Program-made: the position numbers and the translations under genes
Notes under the pieces: model-generated
Told to the model about the DNA's origin: nothing
Databases searched by the model: none
What the model saw: only the letters and a program-made list of their open reading frames with translations
Shown here: positions 5,879-12,074 of the stretch, one piece after another
Numbering within the stretch: the stretch's first letter is position 1
Layout of the letters: the number at the start of each line of letters is the position of its first letter
Assembly (NCBI GenBank): GCA_947378615.1
Contig: CANCKV010000037.1
Location: forward strand, 1-12,216
Origin: Chitinophagaceae bacterium
GTDB lineage: Bacteria > Bacteroidota > Bacteroidia > Chitinophagales > Chitinophagaceae
DNA length: 12,216 nucleotides
Direction of reading: 5' to 3'

Positions 5879-7135
5879 CTAATTGCCCATTGTAAATTTG
5901 TTAGTAAATTGATTGATTAGTAATTTCAATTGGTGAACTTCCTTATTTAGTTTTGCCTGTTCCACTGCATCGATTTCTTTCAATAAATCGTTCAAAGTGA
6001 TTACTCCATTTTCATATTTTGCTTTAGCGGATGCCTTTACCTTTTCCTTCAAACTAATAATAGTATCATCTGATTCTAAATATTTATTCAGTTTTTGTTG
6101 TTCCGAGTTTTCCTGAATCCTCTCCAAATTATTATTAAATAGAAAAGTCTCCTTTTGAATATCCACATTCTTCAAGTTATTCTCCATCAACAGTTTTTCA
6201 TTTTTTGAGGTATAATAAGCACTCGGACTCCAACTCAATTTTAGTCCTCCAATATAAAATAAAGAAAATTCATTCTTAAAAAGGTTCAGTCCAGGTTTTC
6301 CATATCCACCTTCGGCAAAAGCACTCAACTTAGGTCTGCTTTTCAAATCAATCAATGTCAATTGATGATTATATAATTGATTTTGGCTATCAAAGACTGC
6401 TAATTCAGGCCGATTAATTGCTGAATTTCTTTCAGATTCAATATTCGGCACTACTAAATGTGATGAATTATCAACTTTCTTCCCAATAAATGCACTTAAC
6501 ATACTCAAGTAATTTTCAATGCCAGCCTGTATTTCAATATTCCTTTGTTGTTGTGTAAGTATTTCAGCCTGCATTGCATCACCATCTGTTTTATAAGTTG
6601 CCCCGTTTACAACTGTTGCATCCACTCTTGCCTTTGTGTCCTTCAATTCTTTTATCAACAAATCATTCTGTTTCAATTGTGCATCCAACAATAAGGCTCC
6701 AAAATAAAGCTGATTGATTCTTTGTTTGATGTCATATAAATCTTTCTTGAGATTAGCAGTTTCCAAGGCAGAACTTGCCATTTGTATCTTTTTCTGTTGT
6801 ACAATCACCCCCCCGTCATAAATATTTTCATTCACATCTACCGTTGCTTTGTATTGGTCTTTACTCGGAGGTATGATTTTTACAATAGGTATTGAAATAC
6901 TTGTCACATCTGATTGATAAGTACCTTGTGCCCCAAAAATTATCTGAGGGAGATACCCTTTTTGAATGTTCGACAGGCTATATTCATTTGATTTGTCAAT
7001 TAATGCAGCCCTTTTGATAAGCGGATAATTATTTGTCGCTAACTTGTAGCAACTATCAATTGTAAATTGATAACTCCTTTGTGCATTAGTAGCAAGGGTT
7101 ATCAAAATAAAGAGGGGTAACAAAAATTTATTCAT
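5879..7135 (-). CDS. TolC-like outer membrane factor
   Basis: This 418-residue outer membrane channel is the exit duct of the exporter. I chose the ATG at 7135 because MNKFLLPLFILITLATNAQ is a clean Sec signal peptide cleaved after about residue 18; an in-frame ATG at 7192 would add 19 residues that bury it. The mature protein shows the OEP pattern: FTIDSCYKLATNNYPLIKRAALIDKS near the start, two long heptad-rich coiled-coil regions (about 30-200 and 225-405), and membrane-strand segments such as YLPQIIFGAQGTY and the second-repeat equivalent SRPKLSAFAEGGYGKPG. The ending KAKYENGVITLNDLLKEIDAVEQAKL is the classic second-repeat motif. It is the second gene of the operon, 183 bp after the repressor gene across a heptad array. 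Confidence 0.93.
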   Translation of the reverse strand: MNKFLLPLFILITLATNAQRSYQFTIDSCYKLATNNYPLIKRAALIDKSNEYSLSNIQKGYLPQIIFGAQGTYQSDVTSISIPIVKIIPPSKDQYKATVDVNENIYDGGVIVQQKKIQMASSALETANLKKDLYDIKQRINQLYFGALLLDAQLKQNDLLIKELKDTKARVDATVVNGATYKTDGDAMQAEILTQQQRNIEIQAGIENYLSMLSAFIGKKVDNSSHLVVPNIESERNSAINRPELAVFDSQNQLYNHQLTLIDLKSRPKLSAFAEGGYGKPGLNLFKNEFSLFYIGGLKLSWSPSAYYTSKNEKLLMENNLKNVDIQKETFLFNNNLERIQENSEQQKLNKYLESDDTIISLKEKVKASAKAKYENGVITLNDLLKEIDAVEQAKLNKEVHQLKLLINQFTNKFTMGN

Positions 7136-7210
7136 TTTATAATCATTTTCTTTTAAAATATATTTATCACTAATCAAGTTAAGGCAGAACACTACTCCTA
7201 AAATATATAC

Positions 7211-7329
7211 AAAGTAAAACTTAGAACTTTGTACGTATAACCTATAACCTAAAACTTATAACTTAATACGTAAAACTTAATACGTAAAACTTAATACGTA
7301 TAACTTAATACGTATAACTTACAACTTAA
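7211..7329. repeat. Seventeen phase-locked heptads overlapping the 3' end of the TetR gene
   Basis: Consecutive 7-bp plus-strand units starting at 7211 read AAAGTAA, AACTTAG, AACTTTG, TACGTAT, AACCTAT, AACCTAA, AACTTAT, AACTTAA, and then alternate TACGTAA/TACGTAT with AACTTAA up to AACTTAC and AACTTAA. The phase is never broken. The last two units encode the final K-L and stop of the TetR protein on the minus strand. Related arrays lie at 3646-3673 and 8395-8429. Confidence 0.8.
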
Positions 7330-7930
7330 TTGAGTTCCAAACAATTTCAGGTATTTCCTTCTTTCTTCTTTGCAACATCTCATTGAAACCTGTTTCATCC
7401 AATCCAAATAGACGCATCATCATTGGCTTACTCAAAAATGGGAAGATGGTCAGACTTTGTATGTTTAAGAATAACTCTCTTGCATCAATATTTCTAATTT
7501 TTCCATCTGCAACCTCCTCAGCTATCTGTTTGTTCAAGGCTAGAAACAGTGACAGAACAGGTGTTGACTCAATATTTTTAAAGACTATTTCAGGATTATG
7601 ATGCAGTTCTGTCATGATGAAAATAGGCAAATCAGGTATATCACTCAATTTATCGATATCATACGCCACTAACTTCTCTATTTTCTCTTTCAATGGCATA
7701 TCCGAGGATAAATAGAATCCTATACCTGAAAAAAGCTTCTTAAACTCTTCGTGAAAGATTTCGGTAAATAGTTTCTCCTTTGTCCTGAAATAATAGTTCA
7801 CCATTGATTTTGTTGTTCCCGCCTCAGTTGCAATATCTTGTACTGACGTACCTTCAAATCCTTTTTGGGTAAAGATTTTGTGAGCTGCATTTTTGATATT
7901 TTCTTCCGTATTTATACCTGTATTCTCCAT
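7319..7930 (-). CDS. TetR-family transcriptional repressor of the exporter operon
   Basis: This 203-residue protein has the TetR N-terminal DNA-binding domain at about 8-56: IKNAAHKIFTQKGFEGTSVQDIATEAGTTKSMVNYYFRTKEKLF, including the helix-turn-helix and the hallmark YYF-x-x-K-E-x-L-F. The rest is a helical ligand-binding domain, as usual for the family, with no recognisable specificity. It is the first gene of the operon and plays the part of CecR (YbiH), which sits ahead of ybhGFSR in Enterobacteria. An inverted repeat at 7944-7959 in its own leader is the likely operator, implying autoregulation and ligand-induced expression of the pump. The last two codons and the stop are made of the heptad array at 7211-7329, so the ancestral C-terminus may have been altered slightly. 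Confidence 0.93.
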   Translation of the reverse strand: MENTGINTEENIKNAAHKIFTQKGFEGTSVQDIATEAGTTKSMVNYYFRTKEKLFTEIFHEEFKKLFSGIGFYLSSDMPLKEKIEKLVAYDIDKLSDIPDLPIFIMTELHHNPEIVFKNIESTPVLSLFLALNKQIAEEVADGKIRNIDARELFLNIQSLTIFPFLSKPMMMRLFGLDETGFNEMLQRRKKEIPEIVWNSIKL

Positions 7931-7943
7931 TCGTACATTTGTT

Positions 7944-7959
7944 TAGAACGATTGTTCGA
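7944..7959. promoter_or_regulatory. Candidate TetR operator (GAAC-N4-GTTC inverted repeat)
   Basis: TAGAACGATTGTTCGA is an imperfect palindrome with perfect GAAC/GTTC arms and outer T/A matches. It lies 14 bp ahead of the TetR start codon and just downstream of the -7 box, around the expected transcription start, where bound repressor would block initiation. Confidence 0.55.
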
Positions 7960-7962
7960 ATG

Positions 7963-7993
7963 CAAACATAAAAACATTTTTTAAATAAACAAA
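7963..7993 (-). promoter_or_regulatory. Bacteroidota-type promoter of the exporter operon
   Basis: On the minus strand a -33 box TTTG (7993-7990) and a -7 box TATGTTTG (7970-7963, matching TAnnTTTG exactly) are separated by 19 bp, within the known spacing for the Bacteroidota primary sigma factor. It faces the TetR gene, and no comparable promoter was found at later junctions, so it may drive the whole operon. Confidence 0.65.
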
Positions 7994-8140
7994 TTATTTT
8001 TAGGAAAGAATGAAAGCAGTGAAAAATACAACAAGCGTAAACTTTAGGAATACATTTTTTAAATTTTCATCAACTATACCGTATAAGCAATTTTTTTATT
8101 TTAATTTTCATTGATATCTCCCATATCGCTAAAGTCTTTT

Positions 8141-8340
8141 CGTCATTTCGAATATCCCATCTAGCAAGCTAGAGATAAATCGTAATGAAGAAAGGGGCAT
8201 GATTTGGTAACTTTTTTGGAAGTTGCCAAATCTTTACTTGCGAATCTCGCTATCATTCCGCAGGAACCTGCAATTGCTAAGAGGTTCCTATGTAATATAG
8301 AGTCATTAATTTTGGTTAGATTCCTGCGGAATGACAGCTT
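8141..8340. repeat. Composite of several hairpin repeats in the gap behind the TetR promoter
   Basis: Within the 595-bp gap between the TetR and 320-residue genes, this stretch starts with GTCATTTCG and ends with the inverse CGGAATGAC. It contains CTAGC-AA-GCTAG (8161-8172), a 12-bp stem at 8202-8213/8220-8231 with one T/C mismatch (a G-U pair in RNA), and a 17-bp stem at 8253-8269/8318-8334 with one mismatch. It resembles dispersed intergenic repeats common in Bacteroidota. The short reading frame crossing it is repeat-derived and not a gene. The flanks (7994-8140 and 8430-8525) show nothing recognisable. Confidence 0.6.
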
Positions 8341-8394
8341 AGGAATGCAATTAAAATAAATTGAGCAACTTTTATCAGAAGTAGGTGTGCTTTT

Positions 8395-8429
8395 TACGTA
8401 AAACCTATAACTTATAACGTACAACTTCC
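8395..8429. repeat. Five heptads of the AACTTAA/TACGTAA family
   Basis: Plus-strand units TACGTAA, AACCTAT, AACTTAT, AACGTAC, AACTTCC run in exact phase and are followed by TTA, as in the array at 3646-3673. Unlike the others, this array is not attached to a stop codon; the nearest gene end is at 8526. Confidence 0.6.
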
Positions 8430-8525
8430 TTAGTTAAGAGAAACTAACAGTTTAAAATAATTTTTCATTATTGATAAAATCATTTAAAGTATGTTATGCT
8501 AAGTAAAGCAAATAATCCATTCTAT

Positions 8526-9488
8526 TTATTCAATCGACAATTCCACATTTTGAGTAATGGAATCCAAATTTACTATATATAGGGTACGTTTGATATCGGT
8601 ATATCCCATTTTTTCTATCTCATAGTCTTCAATTGAATTTGGTAGCATGATAACATATATATCATCATTGCCAATTTCGTTTGTCAAGCCATTTGTAAAA
8701 TACATCTTTACCCTTCCTGACCCAACATTACAACCATGTATTTTTTGTGTCATAATGTCAAACTTGTGTTTAAGTGCCTTGCGGATAAGTTGGTTTGTGA
8801 GGGTGAAAGTAAATTCGGTTTGTGTAGTTATTTCCATTTTTTCAATAGGAAAATAAATGTCCATTAAAGTAGGATTTTTATAAAACTTAACCTGCAAATT
8901 TCCATGAACATAATACATGCCTTCAGCAGCTTCTAAAGTGGCCTTAGCCAAGTTTTCCAAAGTCAATTCTATACTTTGCATCTGGTTTTTCTGTTTTGCT
9001 TTTGCAACATTCAAGGCTGTTTGAAGGGCGACCACATCAGTTTTTAGAGTGGCTAATGCAGTATCATCACCTATAGCCTCAATAAAATTGGCAAGTGCAC
9101 TTTCCCTTGACGCAACACTACCACCTTGAAATGGACCACGTCTATGTGGAAAAAGGCTGACATATCTAGTGGTTTCGATTGGATAAATAATTTGAACCAA
9201 ATTATCCCAAAATCTGATTTTAGTGGTTGCCATTTGCTCAATAATTTCCATTACTCCTTGTGTATTAGCCATGCTACTGCTTCTTTGAGAACTCCAACCA
9301 AGATGTGCAGCATCGAAATTCAATAATAAAGGGTGGAAGAAATCATACATTTCTAGTATTTTGGAATCGCTAATTCCTGAATGAAGCAACAGTTCGAAAA
9401 GATCGAAAATTGATTTTGCGCCAATTTTACTTCGATTGACAATGGGAATAAAGAAATTTTTTGAATGAGGCCAATTTCCTGTAGGCAT
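8526..9488 (-). CDS. Uncharacterised 320-residue protein
   Basis: I do not recognise a characterised family. The frame is long, intact and has normal composition, so it is very likely a real gene. There is no signal peptide or membrane helix. Residues about 40-80 (MYDFFHPLLLNFDAAHLGWSS) look helical. The segment RYVSLFPHRRGPFQGGSVASRESALANFIEAIGDD (about 108-142) is the most motif-like part and reminds me of uncharacterised Bacteroidota proteins with an 'LFP.GR.PFQ.G....R..AL' pattern. A helical, coiled-coil-prone stretch (about 145-190) follows, and the C-terminal third is beta-rich (KVKFYK, TQTEFTFTLTNQLIRK, RVKMYFTNG, IYVIMLPN, TLYIVNLDSITQNVELSIE), possibly a small all-beta domain. It stands alone between large non-coding repeat regions. 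The start at 9488 is the first ATG of the frame. Function unknown. Confidence 0.85.
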   Translation of the reverse strand: MPTGNWPHSKNFFIPIVNRSKIGAKSIFDLFELLLHSGISDSKILEMYDFFHPLLLNFDAAHLGWSSQRSSSMANTQGVMEIIEQMATTKIRFWDNLVQIIYPIETTRYVSLFPHRRGPFQGGSVASRESALANFIEAIGDDTALATLKTDVVALQTALNVAKAKQKNQMQSIELTLENLAKATLEAAEGMYYVHGNLQVKFYKNPTLMDIYFPIEKMEITTQTEFTFTLTNQLIRKALKHKFDIMTQKIHGCNVGSGRVKMYFTNGLTNEIGNDDIYVIMLPNSIEDYEIEKMGYTDIKRTLYIVNLDSITQNVELSIE

Positions 9489-9697
9489 AGCGAACGTTTT
9501 TTTGTTGATTGAAACAAATACCGTTGCTGCGACAGCGATTTTTACAAATATTGTTCATTTGAAAACATTATTAATGACAATCTTTTCATTTGTGTATAAC
9601 TCTTTTAAATCATTCGTAAAATAGGAAGGTGAATATTGCATTGAAATCATAAAATAAAGAAATGGAATAAAGTAAACTGCATGAAGCATTCAAAAAT
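9489..9697. other. Leader of the uncharacterised gene, nothing recognisable
   Basis: AT-rich sequence without an ORF. Only a small GCTG-CGA-CAGC stem near 9525 was seen, and no promoter matching TTTG-N19-TAnnTTTG could be placed with confidence. Confidence 0.4.
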
Positions 9698-10067
9698 ATT
9701 TTGAGGAAATAAGTCAACTCCTTGAGAATGCCTTAATTAATTTGAGGGAACAAATAAACTGATTAGAAGGGTCAAATAATATTTGAGGGAACAAATAAAG
9801 TGATTAGAAGGGTCAAATTATATTTGAGGGAACAAATAAACTTATTTAGATACTCAAATATATTTAGGGAGTCCAAATAAGTTGTCTGATTCCCTCAAAA
9901 AATATTCAGCTTGAAAAATAATCTTAATCAATGTCTTAAATAAATATTAAGTAGCCAAATAGTTTGCTTTAACCTCTTGTAGAAAATTTAGACAGTCAAT
10001 TAGTTTTGGTTGTTCCCTTAAATAATATTTAGGTATCTCAACAAGTTTATTGAGTACTTGTAGAAAA
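9698..10067. repeat. Degenerate tandem array with a period of about 41 bp (nine units)
   Basis: Units start at 9698, 9740, 9781, 9822, 9862, 9904, 9946, 9986 and 10027, that is with 40-42 bp spacing, nearly all with ATT or ATTT. Units at 9740 and 9781 differ at only two or three positions; outer units are increasingly diverged while keeping the spacing. Each unit is itself two similar halves of about 20 bp built on GGG-A/T-n-CAAATAA, so the basic period is close to two helical turns. No ORF, no constant repeat with unique spacers, and no partial rRNA or tRNA is present. Confidence 0.7.
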
Positions 10068-10139
10068 AGAATGTAGGAGAAGTGAATTATTTGAAGCTTT
10101 TACCTAAATTTATTGCAAACCATTTTTCCAATTATTGTG

Positions 10140-10147
10140 CATCCATT
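10140..10147. repeat. Left copy of the 8-bp direct repeat CATCCATT (target duplication)
   Basis: CATCCATT directly precedes the palindromic element and recurs exactly at 10252-10259 directly after it, as expected for a transposition target-site duplication. Confidence 0.7.
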
Positions 10148-10251
10148 TGGGTGTATAACATTTTTTTGCTTAAAGTGGTTCGTGGAGACACGAACCTTGG
10201 CAGACTGCCTCGTTTCGTGTCCTCACGAAACAAAAAAAATGTTATGCACCC
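10148..10251. mobile_element. 104-bp MITE-like palindromic element with 8-bp target duplication
   Basis: The ends are inverted repeats: GGGTGTATAACATTTTTTT on the left and the complement of GGGTGCATAACATTTTTTTT on the right, one mismatch over 18 bp. Inside are two hairpins, TTCGTG-GAGA-CACGAA and TTTCGTG-TCCT-CACGAAA, and a central GGCAG-A-CTGCC. The whole element is nearly self-complementary with one 10-bp asymmetry in the left arm. CATCCATT flanks both sides. It carries no gene and would need a transposase in trans; 8-bp duplications are known for IS66, ISL3 and IS1595-type enzymes, among others. It is inserted right behind the endonuclease gene, with the right target copy touching its stop codon, and could act as a transcription terminator. 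Confidence 0.75.
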
Positions 10252-10259
10252 CATCCATT
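10252..10259. repeat. Right copy of the 8-bp direct repeat CATCCATT
   Basis: Exact match to 10140-10147. It overlaps two of the three stop codon bases of the endonuclease gene (10258-10260). Confidence 0.7.
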
Positions 10260-10899
10260 ATTCACCATGTAGATATGGATTAAATTCTATTACCTTATAT
10301 TTTAAACGTTTCTTTAGTTCTCCAACTTCAATTGGTGAAAAGCTATCTGATTCATCATTAGGACAAATAAAAGAATACACTATCTTTTTTGAGGAAAGTG
10401 AAAAAACAACTTTCCAGCAGTCTTCAGGAATTGCAATGTTATCAGGTCCCATAGTTCGATTCCCAAAAATGCTACCACATACTATAAATAAGGAATCCTC
10501 TTGACTTGCTTTTCTTATTTCTGTTTCAAAATGCTTCCATATTCCCCTGTTCATTCTAGGAGTCTGTGGAACACAATTATAAAAACGAAAGGTTTCTTCC
10601 TCCCTAATACAATCGGATGCGAAATCTTTTGCGTCTGCAAGGTGTCCTTCATCATAGCCACTGCCTTTATAGTCGGCAGGGGTAGCTGAATAAGGTAGGT
10701 TTTGTGTTTTAAAATGAAATGCCTTTCTATCACAATCTCCACCACCGTGATATAATTTATAACAAACATAAAGTGGGTCGTGCAATTGATAACTATAATA
10801 AGAACTATACACATCATTCACAATTACTGTGTCAATATTCTGTCCTTCAACAGATACAAAAGCAAAAGCAAGGCAGATAAGTTGAATTAATTTATACAT
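10258..10899 (-). CDS. Secreted DNA/RNA non-specific endonuclease (NUC family, DEGH variant)
   Basis: This 213-residue metal-dependent beta-beta-alpha nuclease resembles the Serratia nuclease family (Endonuclease_NS). MYKLIQLICLAFAFVSVEG is a signal peptide with probable cleavage before Q20, so it acts in the periplasm or outside. The active-site motif reads GYDEGHLADAKDF (81-93) with the general-base H86. The usual DRGH arginine is replaced by E84. The metal-binding asparagine is N117 in RMNRGIWKHFE, and the following helix with E124/E126 fits the family. Seven cysteines in the mature part suggest disulfides, consistent with export. At about 194 mature residues it is compact for the family. 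It is transcribed away from the PP2C gene across a 183-bp AT-rich spacer. The arginine substitution could lower or redirect activity; it may be a normal subfamily feature. A scavenging or competition role is inferred only. Confidence 0.88.
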   Translation of the reverse strand: MYKLIQLICLAFAFVSVEGQNIDTVIVNDVYSSYYSYQLHDPLYVCYKLYHGGGDCDRKAFHFKTQNLPYSATPADYKGSGYDEGHLADAKDFASDCIREEETFRFYNCVPQTPRMNRGIWKHFETEIRKASQEDSLFIVCGSIFGNRTMGPDNIAIPEDCWKVVFSLSSKKIVYSFICPNDESDSFSPIEVGELKKRLKYKVIEFNPYLHGE

Positions 10900-11025
10900 G
10901 ATTGAATAATTTATAAATTATTTTATAATAAATATAAAAGAAATATGGGAAACAAAATATATGATTACTAAGAATAGTTACATTTGGCAACTAATAATTT
11001 TAAAATGATGCTTAATTTATTATCA

Positions 11026-11040
11026 TTTCAAAGTTTGAAA
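11026..11040. promoter_or_regulatory. 15-bp inverted repeat TTTCAAA-G-TTTGAAA ahead of the PP2C gene
   Basis: Two perfect 7-bp arms around one central base lie 43-57 bp before the PP2C start, in the divergent spacer with the endonuclease gene. It could be an operator. No clear TAnnTTTG promoter was found for either direction in this spacer. Confidence 0.35.
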
Positions 11041-11082
11041 GTAAGTAATAGATATATACCCGCAAAAAATTAATCAAAAAGA

Positions 11083-11838
11083 ATGAAGTTAATTATTGAT
11101 GCAATTTCGGATAAAGGAATAGTAAGAAATTCCAATGAAGATATGATATTAGTTGGAAACGACTGCTTGAGAGATGCCTCTAAGAATTATGAATTCGATT
11201 TTACTACTTACGAATTCCCCTTCATGATTGCGGTAGCTGATGGCTTAGGGGGACATAAAGGTGGTGCTTATGCTAGTGAAATTGTGCAAAAGAAAATGGC
11301 CTCAACTGTAAATCAATTGCCTTTAAATCTGAAGCAATCTGTTATAAAAAGCTACTTCATCGCTTCTGTACAATCAATACATCAATGTATATTGGATGAA
11401 GGAAATATTAATTTTGAAGTTAGAGGTATGGCTTCTACTTTTTCAGGAGTTCTATTTTACGGTACTAAAATATTTTTGACACACGTCGGTGATAGTAGAG
11501 TTTATCATTTTAGTAAAGGAAAACTTACTCGTTTTTCAAGAGATCATTCCCTTCAAGAGCTCAAAGGAAATAATGGTGCTTTAAGAACAGCAATAGTCAA
11601 TGCCTTTGGTGCGCCTGAAGTATTTTTAGATTTCGAAGAAATAACTGCTAAACTTCAAAATGACGACCTATTACTTATTTGTACAGATGGTCTTTCTAAA
11701 GAATTAAGTGATACAGAAATTACGAATTGCTTAAGTCAACCAAATTGCCATATAAAGTTAATTGATGAAGCAAAAAAAGCAGGTGGAAATGACAATATTT
11801 CAATTGCTGTTATTAGATATATCAAGAATTGGCAATAA
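11083..11838 (+). CDS. PP2C-family serine/threonine protein phosphatase
   Basis: This 251-residue cytoplasmic metal-dependent phosphatase is a single catalytic domain without membrane or extra regions. Family motifs occur in order: RNSNED (15-20), VADGLGGHKGG (51-61, metal ligand D53), GMASTFSG (115-122), THVGDSRVY (133-141), RDHS (153-156), LLICTDGL (197-204, D202) and GGNDNIS (234-240, D237). Length and motifs match stand-alone bacterial PP2C enzymes of the Stp/PrpC type that reverse Hanks-type kinase phosphorylation; no kinase or FHA partner is visible in the window. The start ATG has no Shine-Dalgarno, as is usual here. Its TAA stop is followed after one base by a long heptad array. It converges on the RadC-like gene. 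Confidence 0.93.
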   Translation: MKLIIDAISDKGIVRNSNEDMILVGNDCLRDASKNYEFDFTTYEFPFMIAVADGLGGHKGGAYASEIVQKKMASTVNQLPLNLKQSVIKSYFIASVQSIHQCILDEGNINFEVRGMASTFSGVLFYGTKIFLTHVGDSRVYHFSKGKLTRFSRDHSLQELKGNNGALRTAIVNAFGAPEVFLDFEEITAKLQNDDLLLICTDGLSKELSDTEITNCLSQPNCHIKLIDEAKKAGGNDNISIAVIRYIKNWQ

Positions 11839-11839
11839 A

Positions 11840-11965
11840 TAGTTGTTAGTTGTTAGTGGTTAGTTGTTAGTGTTTAGTGGTTAGTGGTTAGTGGTTAGTG
11901 GTTAGTGGTTAGTTGTTAGTGGTTAGTTGTTAGTTGTTAGTGGTTAGTTGTTAGTCGTTAGTGGT
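11840..11965 (+). repeat. Eighteen phase-locked TAGTGGT/TAGTTGT heptads behind the PP2C gene
   Basis: From 11840 onward each 7-bp unit is TAGTGGT or TAGTTGT, with single variants TAGTGTT and TAGTCGT, without a phase break for 18 units. A decayed heptad tract (GTTAACT, TATGAAT, TATGAGT) continues to about 11996. The inverse family arrives from the other side at 12033-12074, so the two arms could pair. The 230-bp gap between the convergent genes consists almost entirely of this. Confidence 0.85.
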
Positions 11966-12032
11966 TAGAGAAGTTAACTTATGAATTATGAGTTATTAGC
12001 TAAATTTAATTTCCCTGACCCCTAATAACTAA

Positions 12033-12074
12033 CAAACTAATAACTAACCACTAACCACTAACTACTAACCACTA
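12033..12074 (-). repeat. TAGTGGT heptads in inverse orientation containing the RadC-like stop codon
   Basis: Read on the minus strand from 12074: TAGTGGT, TAGTAGT, TAGTGGT, TAGTGGT, TAGTTAT, TAGTTTG. The first TAG (12074-12072) is the stop codon of the RadC-like gene. With 11840-11965 it forms an inverted array pair between two convergent genes. Confidence 0.75.

Noticed and set aside
7136..7192. Longer TolC-like start at 7192
   Set aside because: It would add 19 residues before a complete signal peptide that begins at the ATG at 7135.
8161..8424. An 87-residue minus-strand reading frame
   Set aside because: It runs through the hairpin composite and a heptad array, and has no domain-like composition.
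9698..10067. CRISPR array
   Set aside because: The regular spacing suggested it, but there is no constant repeat with unique spacers; the whole unit decays, and no cas gene is present.
10148..10251. Integron attC site (ATAAC...GTTAT ends right behind a gene)
   Set aside because: The flanking 8-bp direct repeat and fully paired arms fit a MITE; the unpaired bases and box layout of attC are not seen, and there is no integrase or second cassette.
10082..10504. A 140-residue plus-strand reading frame
   Set aside because: It reads through the MITE-like element and antisense to the endonuclease gene; the similarity to real proteins is only repeat-derived.
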